64,000 nucleotides of DNA from Sulfitobacter sp. BSw21498 (GTDB taxonomy: Bacteria > Pseudomonadota > Alphaproteobacteria > Rhodobacterales > Rhodobacteraceae): contig NZ_CP040753.1 in assembly GCF_006064855.1 (NCBI RefSeq), positions 1,488,001 through 1,552,000 of the forward strand. Reading direction: 5' to 3'. A program made the translations under genes and the position numbers. Under the pieces are notes generated by a model that was given only the letters and a program-made list of their open reading frames with translations, was not told where the DNA came from and searched no databases. Within the stretch, counting starts at the first letter, position 1; each line of letters begins with the position of its first letter. Positions 1 through 9,184 of this stretch are shown here, one piece after another.

Positions 1-450
1 GCTGTCGAAACCCGCGATAAAATCAAAGTGCCCAGTCACCCCCGCCTCGCCCAGATGCGCCCGCGCGGGGCCTTCGGCGTCATTCGTCGCAACACCAAGC
101 GCCAACCCGCGCGCCTTGAACTCTTCGAGCAATGCAATGAGAGGCACGGCCTCTGCCTGCGGGGCGTTTTCGGCCTCGTAATTCAACAGCTGCAACAAAT
201 CCGCTTTTGTCATATCGCTGACCTGAGGGGCAAGCGCCTCCACGATCTCCCCCGGGGTGCCGGCAATGGCAATACTGTCCGCAGAGAACGTTTGCGTCCG
301 CACGTCAAACCCGATTTTTTGTCCCAACAGGGCGGACCGATCCGCATCCCCCTTGCCAAGCCGCGTGAGGAAGGAATTGGCCCATGCCTCCCATGTTGCG
401 GCGAAATCGAATAGGGTTCCGTCTTTATCGAACAGCAGGGCTTTGATCAT
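1..450 (-). CDS. HAD-family phosphatase, phosphoglycolate phosphatase-like (3' end outside window)
   Basis: The visible 150 residues are the N-terminal part of a haloacid-dehalogenase phosphatase. HAD motif I (FDKDGT) lies at residues 7-12, with nucleophile Asp8 and acid/base Asp10. A helical cap region follows, then motif II (ATND) with Thr122. The protein runs off the window edge in FIAGFDS, where family members go on to the motif III lysine. Substrate cannot be told from sequence; Gph-like 2-phosphoglycolate or another small phosphomonoester is the usual reading. The ATG at 448-450 lies 2 bases past the stop of the DUF3572 gene, so the two form an operon. Confidence 0.85.
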   Translation of the reverse strand, partial: MIKALLFDKDGTLFDFAATWEAWANSFLTRLGKGDADRSALLGQKIGFDVRTQTFSADSIAIAGTPGEIVEALAPQVSDMTKADLLQLLNYEAENAPQAEAVPLIALLEEFKARGLALGVATNDAEGPARAHLGEAGVTGHFDFIAGFDS

Positions 451-452
451 TC

Positions 453-734
453 TCAGGTCCAATTCATCTGCGCGCCGCCCGGCAAAGACTGCCGCGCCTG
501 CATGATACGGTCGTAGGGCACATTAATCGTGTCGCATAGCCCCGTCACCCATGCGTCATCCATCATGATGAAATCAAGCACAGCGCCAAGAAACACCGGG
601 TCACCAGCTTGCGTGCGCAGATCTTCGGCCGACGCGCCGGTGGCCCCCATGAATGTCGGCATGAGGTCCTCGTTGGCGGCCAGCCAACCCAGCGCCTGCA
701 AGGCGACTGTTTCGGCGGCATCTTGCTTCATCAT
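453..734 (-). CDS. DUF3572 family protein
   Basis: Small 93-residue protein of the DUF3572 family, found in alphaproteobacteria, function unknown. It is mostly helical and acidic, with no signal peptide or membrane segment. I chose the ATG at 734 (first of two adjacent ATGs) because a GAGGG ribosome site lies about 8 bases upstream. A longer reading from 803 would run into the leader with no ribosome site. It is divergent from pleD across about 100 bp and is followed after 2 bp by the HAD phosphatase gene. Confidence 0.75.
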   Translation of the reverse strand: MMKQDAAETVALQALGWLAANEDLMPTFMGATGASAEDLRTQAGDPVFLGAVLDFIMMDDAWVTGLCDTINVPYDRIMQARQSLPGGAQMNWT

Positions 735-835
735 ATTAAATTCCCTCGCGGCTTCATAATCGAAACACTTTGTTAACCATTCACGGCAACAAAGAGCATT
801 CAAGCCAATTACACGCGAGCGGAGAATGAAGACAA

Positions 836-1673
836 GTGCCGGGTAAAGTCCTTATCGTCGATACTGTTGCCACCAACCGCATCGCATTGGAAACCAAACT
901 CACGACTGCCTCTTACGAGGTACGCGAGGCGACAACAGTATCGCAGGCCGTTGAAATAGCGCAGCAATATGAACCAGATGTCATTATCGCTGCACACCGC
1001 ACAGGCGGCCAAGATGCAGCACAGCTGTGCCGTGCGCTTGCGTCGTCCCCCCTTACATCATGCATGCCGGTTTTTGCGCTTGCTGACGGGGGTGATCCGG
1101 CGATCTGTATTCATTTATTATCCCATGGCGCACAGGAGGCGATGGTGAAGCCGGTTTGCGACTCTCTTTTCCTAGGGCGGGTGCGCAGCATCATACGCGC
1201 ACGAAATAGGCCCGCCCCGTTTTATATGCACGAGGCTCTCTCCCCCGCGCCCGGACTGGCAGAACCTGCCGGTGGCTTTGCGCTTCCGGGAAATTTCCAG
1301 ATTGTCAGCAGTGGCCAGCCGCGTACGCCAGCCTGCCTTTCGCAGCTGCGCAAACGACTGGGCGGCACCGTGACACAAACGACGCCCCGCGACGCGCTTG
1401 CCTGCCTCAGGCAAAATAACCTGCCCGACGTGTTTATTCTGACCCTGACCGGCGCGGACGAGACGGACGAAGAGCAGCTGCGTGTGATCTCTACCCTGCG
1501 GGCGAACGCAACCGCGCGCCACTGCGGCATACTTGTCCTACAGACGCAGCCCCACCCCGTTGCCGCGGCGCATGCGCTGGATCTGGGGGCAGATGACCTG
1601 ATGCAGCACGGCTTTGACACAGAAGAACTGGTCCTACGGCTTGAAGGCTTATTGAAGCGCAAACAACAAGGGG
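836..1673 (+). pseudogene. pleD: pleD, 5' part (two receiver domains), interrupted by an IS30-family element
   Basis: This is the N-terminal 279 codons of a PleD-type response regulator, starting at GTG 836 with AGCGGAG about 12 bases upstream. Receiver 1 covers about residues 2-120 and receiver 2 about 150-275. Both look degenerate. Receiver 1 keeps the acidic Asp near residue 9 and the late Lys (MVKP), but the expected phospho-acceptor in PDVIIAAH is Ala. In receiver 2 the matching position (PDVFILT) is Thr. The frame runs into the insertion element and stops at 1765. Joining 836-1672 to 2764-3342 restores one 471-residue frame (KQQG then DTIRRDV), so the intact gene was PleD-like: REC-REC-GGDEF. 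Confidence 0.85.
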
Positions 1674-2761
1674 GGCACATTCTAAACTGGGTTGCGAAAT
1701 TTCCCCTATCTTGCTGGAAAGCAAGGAGAATGAAAGATGGCCCATACAGAGCTAAACCTACGTGAACGGCGCACGATCGAAGATATGTTGAATGCTAAGA
1801 TACCTGTACGAGAGATAGCAGCGCAGATCGGCAGGCATGTTTCGACGATTTATCGTGACATCAAGCGCAACCGCTATGCCGACGAAGACCTGCCGGAATT
1901 GAACGGATACTATGGTGTCGTTGCTCAACGCGCTGCGGTTCAAAGGCGTGCGCGCCGTCGAAAATTGGTGCGCCTTGTTAGCCTGCGAAAGGCTGTGATC
2001 AAACAGCTCAAAGAAGGTTGGTCTCCCGAACAGATCGCGGGTCGATTGCTCTTTGAAGGCCAGACAGTTCGTGTGAGCCACGAGACAATTTATGCTTATG
2101 TCTACAGTCCAGCCGGTCAATCCAAAGAGCTGGCCCGATACCTCCCAAACCGGCGCAAGAAACGGAGACCGCACCATTCACGCAGGTCCCGTGGCCTTGT
2201 TTTCCCGCCAGATCGGTCCATCCATGAACGACCCGACTACGTTGATACGCGCGAGACTTTTGGCGAATGGGAGGGCGATTTGATGATTTTCGAATGTGCT
2301 CAGGGTAAGATGAACGTCGCCTCGCTCATTGAGCGCAAGACCCGCTTCGCCGTCCTGTTCCGTAACAACGACCGCAGCACAACGCATCTGATGGACAAGC
2401 TAATGACTGTGATGGAACCCCTGCCCCAAACGGCCCGTAAATCGATCACCTTTGATAGAGGTATTGAGTTTAGGAATTGGCGCAAGCTGGAACCTGGAAT
2501 CGGAACCGAGGCATGGTTCTGTGATCCGCAAGCCCCGTGGCAAAAGGGTTCCGTCGAAAACCTGAACAAGCGTGCTCGGCGCTACTTACCAAGAGATGCG
2601 CCTGTGGCCGCGCTCTCAAATCGAGATATGAAGTCGATTTGCGACCGCTTGAACGGCACGCCCAGAAAGTGTCTGGGATGGCGCACACCAGCGGAAGCAT
2701 TCAGGGAAGAACTGATGAAACTGAGATAGCGGTAACCGTCGCAACGACCCTTGAGAATCCA
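1674..2761 (+). mobile_element. IS30-family insertion sequence inside pleD
   Basis: An element of about 1088 bp carrying one intact transposase gene. The ends are imperfect inverted repeats of about 26 bp: ATTCT near 1679-1683 matches AGAAT near 2754-2758 in inverse, followed by a shared GTTGCGA block in each end. A 3-bp GGG flank on both sides (within 1670-1673 and at 2762-2764) is consistent with the short target duplication of IS30 elements. Removing the element and one GGG restores the pleD frame exactly, which supports these borders to within 1-2 bases. The repeats are not identical, so the exact ends are inferred. Confidence 0.85.
1737..2729 (+). CDS. IS30-family transposase
   Basis: A 330-residue DDE transposase. 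The N-terminal helix-turn-helix (residues about 6-45, REIAAQIGRHVSTIYRDI) is typical of IS30 and binds the terminal repeats. The rve-type catalytic core follows, with Asp in GEWEGDLM (about residue 181), Asp in TFDRG (about 241), and Glu in KGSVENLNKR (about 275). All three catalytic residues and the full length are present, so the element may still be active. AAGGAG sits 8-10 bases before the ATG. Confidence 0.95.
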   Translation: MAHTELNLRERRTIEDMLNAKIPVREIAAQIGRHVSTIYRDIKRNRYADEDLPELNGYYGVVAQRAAVQRRARRRKLVRLVSLRKAVIKQLKEGWSPEQIAGRLLFEGQTVRVSHETIYAYVYSPAGQSKELARYLPNRRKKRRPHHSRRSRGLVFPPDRSIHERPDYVDTRETFGEWEGDLMIFECAQGKMNVASLIERKTRFAVLFRNNDRSTTHLMDKLMTVMEPLPQTARKSITFDRGIEFRNWRKLEPGIGTEAWFCDPQAPWQKGSVENLNKRARRYLPRDAPVAALSNRDMKSICDRLNGTPRKCLGWRTPAEAFREELMKLR

Positions 2762-2763
2762 GG

Positions 2764-3342
2764 GACACGATCCGGCGCGACGTGGATGCCCGCCTGCGCG
2801 AGGCGGTGTTTGATCCGCTTACAGGCATGTACAACCGCCGCCATGCCCTCTCCGAAGTGGCACGTCTTGCCGTGCGCATGCGCCACAAAGGACTGCCGCT
2901 GGCGGTGATGCTGGTGGATATAGACCACTTCAAACGGGTGAACGATGCTTTCGGCCATGCATCCGGCGACGCGGTGCTGGTCGAAACAGCGCGCCGGCTG
3001 AAATCATGTCTCCGCCCGCTGGATGTCGCTGGCCGCATCGGAGGGGAGGAATTCTTACTTGTGCTGCCCGGAATAACCGAGGACGAAGCGGCCCAGATGG
3101 CCAAGCGTATTTGCCGCGCCTATCGCACCACGCCCTTTACCATCCCCGCAAGCGTGCAGCCGATCCATACCACCATCAGCATCGGGCTGTGCATCGCGCA
3201 GCCGGAAGACAGCCCGCCTTTGGGCACATCGCAAAGCGCACAGGATCTCGCCGCCCGTTTGATCGACCGTGCGGATCAAGCACTGTACAGCGCGAAACAC
3301 GGCGGGCGCGACCGTGTGGGGCTGATCAGGTCGGCCGCATGA
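2764..3342 (+). pseudogene. pleD: pleD, 3' part (GGDEF diguanylate cyclase domain)
   Basis: The remaining 192 codons of pleD after the insertion. The GGDEF domain is complete: DPLTGMYNRR near its start, a substrate-site DIDHFKRVND, the active-site loop GGEEF, and an inhibitory-site RxxD (RPLD) five residues upstream of that loop. The domain makes cyclic di-GMP from two GTP when dimerised. Here it lacks its receiver domains and native start. A GTG at 2782 could in principle start translation of a free GGDEF domain, but no good ribosome site precedes it. Residual expression would depend on read-out from the element. Confidence 0.85.
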
Positions 3343-3450
3343 TGGTGCCACGCGGGGTATTTGCAATGCGGCGAAAAACGCGCCACTCTCGTGCTTGCGT
3401 GTTCAGGCTTGCCCGGACGCGTATCCCAGATCCACGACAAAGGCCTCGCC

Positions 3451-4377
3451 ATGCTGCCCGATAAACCGATGACCGGTATTGCCATGATGCTTGGCTTTTG
3501 CATCATCGCCCCTGTGGGGGATGCGATCGCCAAACTGCTCGGGGCATCGGTGCCGCTGGGCCAGGTGGTCTTCCTCCGCTTCGCCGTCCAGCTGCTGATA
3601 TTGCTGCCGATCGTGATATTGACCGGTCGGCCCCTGATCCTGCGGGGCAAAACGCTGTGGCTGACGTTTTTGCGCACGGTGCTGCATGTCATCGGGATCG
3701 CGATGATGTTCTCCGCGCTGAAATACCTGCCCCTTGCGGATGCGGTGGCGATTATCTTTGTCATGCCCTTCTTCATGCTCTTGCTCGGCAAATATGTCCT
3801 GAAGGAAGAGGTCGGGCCCCGTCGGCTAATCGCGTGTATCGTCGGCTTTTGCGGCACGCTGCTGGTGGTGCAACCCAGCTTTGTCGAGGTCGGCTGGCCC
3901 GCCCTGCTGCCGGTTGGCGTTGCGCTGAACTTTGCCCTGTTCATGCTGGTGACCCGGCAGATTGCGAAACACACCGACCCGATCAGCCTGCAAACGGTCA
4001 GCGGGTTTATGGCCTTGGTGATCATGCTGCCGTTCCTGGCGCTTGGTCAGGGCGTGGCGCTGCCCGCCTTGGGATGGATCGCGCCTGACACAACAGATTG
4101 GTCGCTGCTGATCGCCATGGGCGTACTGGGAAGCATCGCGCATCTGCTGATGACATGGTCCCTGCGCTACGCCCCCTCGGCAACGCTGGCCCCTATGCAA
4201 TATCTCGAAATTCCCGTGGCGACGCTGGTCGGGTTGATCGTTTTTGGCGATTTCCCCAATGCGCTGGCGGCGCTCGGCATGGGGATCACTATGGCCGCGG
4301 GGCTTTATATTATTCTGCGAGAGCAGGCCACCCAGCGGCGTCTGGCCGCAGCAACGCTTGTGCAACCTGCTGCATGA
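3451..4377 (+). CDS. DMT-superfamily (EamA-type) permease
   Basis: A 308-residue inner-membrane protein with about ten hydrophobic segments arranged as two EamA repeats, the layout of drug/metabolite exporters. The second repeat contains the family-like LGSIAHLLMTWSLRYAPSA stretch. The substrate is unknown. I start at ATG 3451 (MLPDKP), which begins just before the first membrane segment. An in-frame ATG at 3361 would add a non-hydrophobic 30-residue leader. The 3' end overlaps the convergent thiamine pyrophosphokinase gene by 68 bp, so no terminator fits between them. Confidence 0.85.
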   Translation: MLPDKPMTGIAMMLGFCIIAPVGDAIAKLLGASVPLGQVVFLRFAVQLLILLPIVILTGRPLILRGKTLWLTFLRTVLHVIGIAMMFSALKYLPLADAVAIIFVMPFFMLLLGKYVLKEEVGPRRLIACIVGFCGTLLVVQPSFVEVGWPALLPVGVALNFALFMLVTRQIAKHTDPISLQTVSGFMALVIMLPFLALGQGVALPALGWIAPDTTDWSLLIAMGVLGSIAHLLMTWSLRYAPSATLAPMQYLEIPVATLVGLIVFGDFPNALAALGMGITMAAGLYIILREQATQRRLAAATLVQPAA

Positions 4378-5002
4378 GGTCCCGTGGCACCATCAGCAGC
4401 GCGGCGGGGCGGTCCATCGAAAGCGTCAGGGCACCTGTGGCCCGGTTCGATGTGCCCAAACGCCCAAGCGGCGACAGCTCTAGCCCGTCAAGCGGCCACT
4501 CCAACCCGCGGCTTTGCCCCCGCACTGCGGCCAGCGGATATACCGACACAATATCGCCTGCCCGCGTCGGCAGGGTTAAGTTCGGCGGAGCGAGAAAGAT
4601 AAGCTGCGTGCCAGCGATCAGCAGGCAGCGTTGGTGGAGGTGGCGCGCCAGACTGCTCAGGGCCGCAAGCTGATGGTCCACGCGCCCTCCCGAAAAACCG
4701 ACCGCCACGATCAAGGGGGCAGCCACCGACCGGAGCGCTTTGTCAAAGTCGGTCGTCTCTTGCTCTGCCAGTTTGAACTGACGCGCAGACGGGATGCGGG
4801 ACAGGGTTTCGGACGTTACGGAATCAAAGTCGCCGACCAGCGCCGCGACCTCTACCCCCTGGGCAACGGCCAGATTGGCCCCGCCGTCGACCGCTACGCA
4901 CATCGGCGCAAGCTGCAGCGCGTCGTTCAGGTCATCCGGACCCACCTGCCCGCCCCCAACGACCGTTATAGGGCTGTTGCTTGCAACAATCGTTGTTTTC
5001 AC
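4310..5002 (-). CDS. thiN: thiamine diphosphokinase
   Basis: A 230-residue cytosolic enzyme that transfers pyrophosphate from ATP to thiamine, giving thiamine diphosphate. Family motifs are present: AVDGGAN (about residue 37), GDFDS (about 57), a TDFDKAL stretch (about 84), and the substrate-site GGRVDHQL (about 105). The start is GTG at 5002, preceded by TGAGGT about 9 bases upstream. The last 22 codons overlap the end of the opposite-strand EamA gene. No TPP riboswitch is visible in the 137-bp leader. Confidence 0.9.
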   Translation of the reverse strand: MKTTIVASNSPITVVGGGQVGPDDLNDALQLAPMCVAVDGGANLAVAQGVEVAALVGDFDSVTSETLSRIPSARQFKLAEQETTDFDKALRSVAAPLIVAVGFSGGRVDHQLAALSSLARHLHQRCLLIAGTQLIFLAPPNLTLPTRAGDIVSVYPLAAVRGQSRGLEWPLDGLELSPLGRLGTSNRATGALTLSMDRPAALLMVPRDLMQQVAQALLRPDAAGWPALAE

Positions 5003-5139
5003 GGCGATTTACCTCAAATTGGAAACAATGCCGCAATTTTGACATTAAATGATACGTTGCAGGGCACAGATTCGAGCCGAATTGGTCTTGAACCTTATGG
5101 TAAACAGTAAGCTGCAAATAGGCAGAGGACGACCATCCG

Positions 5140-7281
5140 ATGATGAATAATAACAAAATTCTGACGGTCTCATACGGCACTTTCTCGTGCACGTTGGAAG
5201 GCTTTGACGATTCATTCGGCACCATGAAGGCCATCGCGGAATATTTTCGCGATTTGTCGTCGGAGGATCGGTATTTCGGTGCAGAACCCGCACAGCCCGA
5301 TGCGGAGATGCTGGCACATATCGCACAAAAAGAGATTTCGCGCCGCGTCGAGGCGCGTCAGCAAGACGGACAGATTGTCCTGAGCGCACAAACGCCCGAA
5401 AAAGCCGCAGCGCAAGCGCAGCAAAGCCCTGCCCCTGCACCTGCGAGCCCGTCGGTCGTATCGACCTCTTTTGCGCCCCGCGGGCCTCAGGAAATTTCCG
5501 CCTATTACGACGCCTACAGCGTCAACGCCTTGAAAGCCGACACAGCTGAGACCGCCCCTGCAGCGCAGGCCGAAACTGTCACGCAGCGCGTTGATGCGGT
5601 CAGCCGCGCCGTTGAGACACCGCAGCCTGCCTACCAAGCCCCTGCTCCGCAGGCCGAAGCCCCCAAAGCGCCGGCCGCCGAGGTGGATATCGTTCCCGGC
5701 CAGCCCGACGAGGACGTCGAGGCGTTCTTCGCCGATAGCCCACGCAACACCGTGACCCTCGACGACCAGGACGCCGAAATCCAGCCGGTAGCGGCACCCG
5801 CCGTCGATAGCATCGCGGCCAAACTGCAGCGCATCCGCGCCGTGGTCGCCAATCAGGATGTGCCCGCTGCGCAACATCCCCAGATCTCTGAGGATGACGC
5901 CGCAACCGACACCAAAGCAGACATCGATGATATCATCGCCAGCGCCATTCACGACATCGAGGATGCGTTGAATGCGGATGATACCGTCGAAGACATCGCC
6001 CACGCGCCTTCATCCGATACGCAAGCAGAGGAATCCGCAGCGCCGGCCGAAACTGCGACCCAAGACCACGACGACACTCCAGAACAGCAGCCTGACGCGA
6101 CGGCGCAAGACAACGCGTCCGACGAAGATGATGCGCAGGACGACGACACAGCTGAAAGCGAAGAGTTTGAAGCCGTCGAAGACACCGCGCCCCGTGGTCG
6201 CGTGCTCAAGGTGAAGCGCGCCGACATCGACCGCGCCATCGCCGCGGGCGAGCTGGAAGAAGTCGAAGAAGACGCCCCCGCCGTGCTGGAAGAGGCTGAC
6301 AAGCCCGCCGCGCGCCGTGCGCGTGATCCCGAATCGACGCTCTCGGACGAGGACGAAGAAGATTTGGCCCGCGAGCTGGCCGAGCTTGAGGCGACATTGC
6401 CCTCTGCCTCCGCCGACACGCTGGCCGACGCGCCCGAAGAGGATGCGGACACTGCGGTGGAAGACGAGATCACTGCGGAAGACGAAACCACCGCGGAAGA
6501 CGTGTCAGAAGATACAGATGCCGAATTGTCGAAAGACGACACCGAAACGGCGGCAGAGCCCGAAGCCGAAGCGCGCAAAGATGCAGCCCAGCGTCGCAGC
6601 CTGCCAACGCTCGACGCGGATACCGGACCGGACATGAACCGCCTGCTTGCCGAAACCGACAACCAAATGGACGAACCCGAAGCCGCCACCCGCCGCGACG
6701 CGATCACCCATCTGCGTGCAGCAGTTGCCGCGAAAAAGGCCGACATCGCCCTTGGCGCGCCCGCCACGACCGAGCAAACGAATAACGCCTACCGTAGCGA
6801 TCTTGCAGAAGTGGTTAAACCCCGCCGTCCCGCGACGACCACCGCCCGTACCGAGCGTCCGGCAGAGCCACGCCCTGCACCGCTCAAGCTGGTGGCGGCA
6901 CAGCGGATCGACACCCACCAGCCGCGCAACGTCACCCCTGTACGCCCCCGTCGCGTGGCCGCAGTCGCGCCAGCCCCCGCGCCAGTTCCACAGGCCGGTG
7001 GGTTCGCCGAATTTGCCGAAGAGATGGGTGCGACCAAACTGCCCGACCTGCTGGAAGCCGCCGCGGCCTATATGGCCTTTGTCGAAGGGATGGACGAATT
7101 CTCGCGCCCGCAGTTGATGAACACAGTGCGCCAAGGCGGTGCCGACGACTTTAGCCGCGAGGAAGGCCTGCGGTCGTTTGGTCTACTGCTGCGCACCGGC
7201 AAGCTTCAAAAGCTGGACGGTGGCCGGTTCAAAGCGTCAAAACAAATCGGTTTTCAGCCAGATGAACGCGCCGCCGGCTAA
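5140..7281 (+). CDS. very acidic Ala/Glu/Asp-rich protein with conserved ends
   Basis: A 713-residue protein I cannot assign to a function. It has three parts. An N-terminal block (about residues 1-85, beginning NNNKILTVSYGTFSC) looks folded. A long low-complexity acidic middle (about 90-580) is rich in Ala, Glu, Asp and Pro, with many EDD/AEED runs, and is probably disordered. A basic Pro/Arg linker (about 585-640) is followed by a C-terminal helical block (about 645-713, GGFAEFAEEMGATKLPDLL). There is no signal peptide or membrane segment. Automated annotations of such proteins sometimes say chemotaxis protein, but I see no CheA domain. AGAGGA precedes the ATG, and a strong terminator follows. 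Confidence 0.75.
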   Translation: MMNNNKILTVSYGTFSCTLEGFDDSFGTMKAIAEYFRDLSSEDRYFGAEPAQPDAEMLAHIAQKEISRRVEARQQDGQIVLSAQTPEKAAAQAQQSPAPAPASPSVVSTSFAPRGPQEISAYYDAYSVNALKADTAETAPAAQAETVTQRVDAVSRAVETPQPAYQAPAPQAEAPKAPAAEVDIVPGQPDEDVEAFFADSPRNTVTLDDQDAEIQPVAAPAVDSIAAKLQRIRAVVANQDVPAAQHPQISEDDAATDTKADIDDIIASAIHDIEDALNADDTVEDIAHAPSSDTQAEESAAPAETATQDHDDTPEQQPDATAQDNASDEDDAQDDDTAESEEFEAVEDTAPRGRVLKVKRADIDRAIAAGELEEVEEDAPAVLEEADKPAARRARDPESTLSDEDEEDLARELAELEATLPSASADTLADAPEEDADTAVEDEITAEDETTAEDVSEDTDAELSKDDTETAAEPEAEARKDAAQRRSLPTLDADTGPDMNRLLAETDNQMDEPEAATRRDAITHLRAAVAAKKADIALGAPATTEQTNNAYRSDLAEVVKPRRPATTTARTERPAEPRPAPLKLVAAQRIDTHQPRNVTPVRPRRVAAVAPAPAPVPQAGGFAEFAEEMGATKLPDLLEAAAAYMAFVEGMDEFSRPQLMNTVRQGGADDFSREEGLRSFGLLLRTGKLQKLDGGRFKASKQIGFQPDERAAG

Positions 7282-7308
7282 GCTGGCCAAGCAGAAGGTT
7301 CGGAACGC

Positions 7309-7337
7309 AAAACGGCCCCCTCGGGGGCCGTTTTTTT
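7309..7337. terminator. bidirectional rho-independent terminator
   Basis: A perfect stem of about 10 bp (AACGGCCCCC / GGGGGCCGTT) with a 2-base loop is followed by seven T on the plus strand and preceded by A residues. It can end both the acidic-protein transcript (+) and the DUF2842/purA transcript (-). Confidence 0.9.
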
Positions 7338-7386
7338 ATTATGATGCAAGGTCGTGTATCCGCAAGGCGGGCCCACCAAAGCGGTT

Positions 7387-7617
7387 CTATTCAGCGTCGT
7401 CGCGCGCGTTCGGATCGGCCTGACCGATGCCTTTGAACACGAACTTGAGCGGGATCGCCCAGACCACGCCAAGCGCAATATAGATCAGCAGTTCGACCCA
7501 GAACGGCGGCCGGTCAAACAGCGACACCGCGACGACAGCCGCAATGATATAGAGCGGCAGACCGACCAGAAGAATGACCAGCGCCCAACGGCGTCGTGCT
7601 TTATACCCAAGGGCCAT
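7387..7617 (-). CDS. DUF2842 family membrane protein
   Basis: A 76-residue protein with two predicted membrane helices (about residues 12-33 and 40-62) separated by a short DRPPFW loop. It matches DUF2842, small proteins seen in alphaproteobacteria next to purA. Function is unknown. It lies 55 bp downstream of purA on the same strand and is probably co-transcribed. Confidence 0.8.
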   Translation of the reverse strand: MALGYKARRRWALVILLVGLPLYIIAAVVAVSLFDRPPFWVELLIYIALGVVWAIPLKFVFKGIGQADPNARDDAE

Positions 7618-7672
7618 CGTAGTGTCCTTTCATCAGGTGCCAAGGGCCCCGCAGGGCCCCCGGCGATATAGA

Positions 7673-8968
7673 TCAATCGGCGAAGGGGTCAGTGACCAGA
7701 ATCGTATCTTCCCGCTCTGGCGAGGTCGACAGCATCGCGACGGGGCACTGGATCAACTCCTCGATGCGGCGCACGTATTTGATCGCGTTCGCGGGCAGAT
7801 CAGCCCAGCTGCGCGCGCCTTCGGTGCTTTCGGACCACCCCGGCACTTCCTCGTAGATCGGGGTGCAGCGGGCTTGTTGATCGGCTGCCGTGGGCAGGTA
7901 ATCCAACACTTGACCGTCCAGATCATAGCCGGTGCAGATCTTGAGCGTCTCAAACCCGTCAAGCACGTCAAGCTTGGTAAGCGAGATGCCGGTCACGCCA
8001 CTGGTGACACAGGTCTGGCGCACAAGGGCTGCATCGAACCAGCCACAGCGACGCTTGCGCCCGGTGGTGGTGCCGAATTCGTGGCCGCGTTCGCCCAGAC
8101 GTTGACCGTCGGCATCGTCCAGTTCAGTCGGGAACGGGCCTTCGCCGACGCGCGTGGTATAGGCTTTGACGATCCCCAGAACATAGTCGATCGCGCCCGG
8201 ACCGATGCCCACACCCGTCGCCGCCTGCCCTGCAATCACGTTAGAGGAGGTGACGAAAGGATAGGTACCAAAGTCGATGTCGAGCAGCGCGCCTTGGGCA
8301 CCTTCGAACAGGATACGCTTACCGGCTTTGCGCTTTTCGTTCATCACCTTCCAGACAGGTGCAGCATATTCAAGGATCTTCGGCGCGATCTCTTTGAGCA
8401 GTTCAACCAGTCCGTCGCGGTCAATCGCTTCGACGCCCAGACCCTTACGCAGCGGATCGTGGTGCTGCAACGCGCGGTCGACGCGTGCCTCGAGCGTGGC
8501 AGGGTCGGCCAGATCGGCAACGCGGATGGCGCGGCGACCGACTTTATCCTCGTAGCACGGCCCGATGCCGCGACCGGTGGTCCCGATTTTGGTACCTTTT
8601 GACGCGGCCTCTTCGCGGGCGCGGTCCAACTCGCCGTGGTAGGGCATGATCAGCGGCGTGTTTTCCGCGATCATCAGCGTTTCGGGCGTGATCTCGACGC
8701 CTTGGGCGCGGATCGTTTCGATTTCTTTCAGCAGGTGCCACGGGTCAAGCACAACACCGTTGCCGATAACCGAAAGCTTGCCGCCGCGTACAACACCCGA
8801 GGGCAGCGCGTGCAGCTTGTAGACCTTGCCGTCGATGACCAGCGTGTGGCCCGCGTTATGGCCACCCTGAAAGCGGGCGATGACATCGGCCCGTTCGCTG
8901 AGCCAGTCAACGATTTTGCCTTTTCCTTCGTCGCCCCACTGGGCGCCTACGACTACGACGTTGGCCAT
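7673..8968 (-). CDS. purA: adenylosuccinate synthase
   Basis: A 431-residue enzyme that joins IMP and aspartate with GTP hydrolysis, the first committed step to AMP. The N-terminus carries the P-loop GDEGKGK (residues 12-18) with catalytic Asp13, and GGHNAGHT with catalytic His41. TTGRGIGP and the C-terminal GTP-binding block are also present. Length matches the bacterial family. AAGGAA precedes the ATG at 8968. DUF2842 follows on the same strand. Confidence 0.97.
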   Translation of the reverse strand: MANVVVVGAQWGDEGKGKIVDWLSERADVIARFQGGHNAGHTLVIDGKVYKLHALPSGVVRGGKLSVIGNGVVLDPWHLLKEIETIRAQGVEITPETLMIAENTPLIMPYHGELDRAREEAASKGTKIGTTGRGIGPCYEDKVGRRAIRVADLADPATLEARVDRALQHHDPLRKGLGVEAIDRDGLVELLKEIAPKILEYAAPVWKVMNEKRKAGKRILFEGAQGALLDIDFGTYPFVTSSNVIAGQAATGVGIGPGAIDYVLGIVKAYTTRVGEGPFPTELDDADGQRLGERGHEFGTTTGRKRRCGWFDAALVRQTCVTSGVTGISLTKLDVLDGFETLKICTGYDLDGQVLDYLPTAADQQARCTPIYEEVPGWSESTEGARSWADLPANAIKYVRRIEELIQCPVAMLSTSPEREDTILVTDPFAD

Positions 8969-9184
8969 GAAGATATTCCTTTAACAGTTCAAATAACCGT
9001 GCAAACCCGTGGAGGTATAGCGACGACCGCCAAGGTCCGAAACTGTAAAATGCAGCCAAAACGCCGCGGCGTCACATTTCTCGGCATTTATCGGCCTCGA
9101 GCGGTAAAACTTGAACCCGTCCCCATAGACTTTGCTACGGTAGCGCCGATATTCCAAGCCAGACCAAACAAGGAAGTACCACAG

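Noticed and set aside
5949..6767. Ser/Ala-rich minus-strand frame opposite the acidic protein
   Set aside because: Its Ser-rich composition is the expected complement of the acidic codons. There is no ribosome site or domain.
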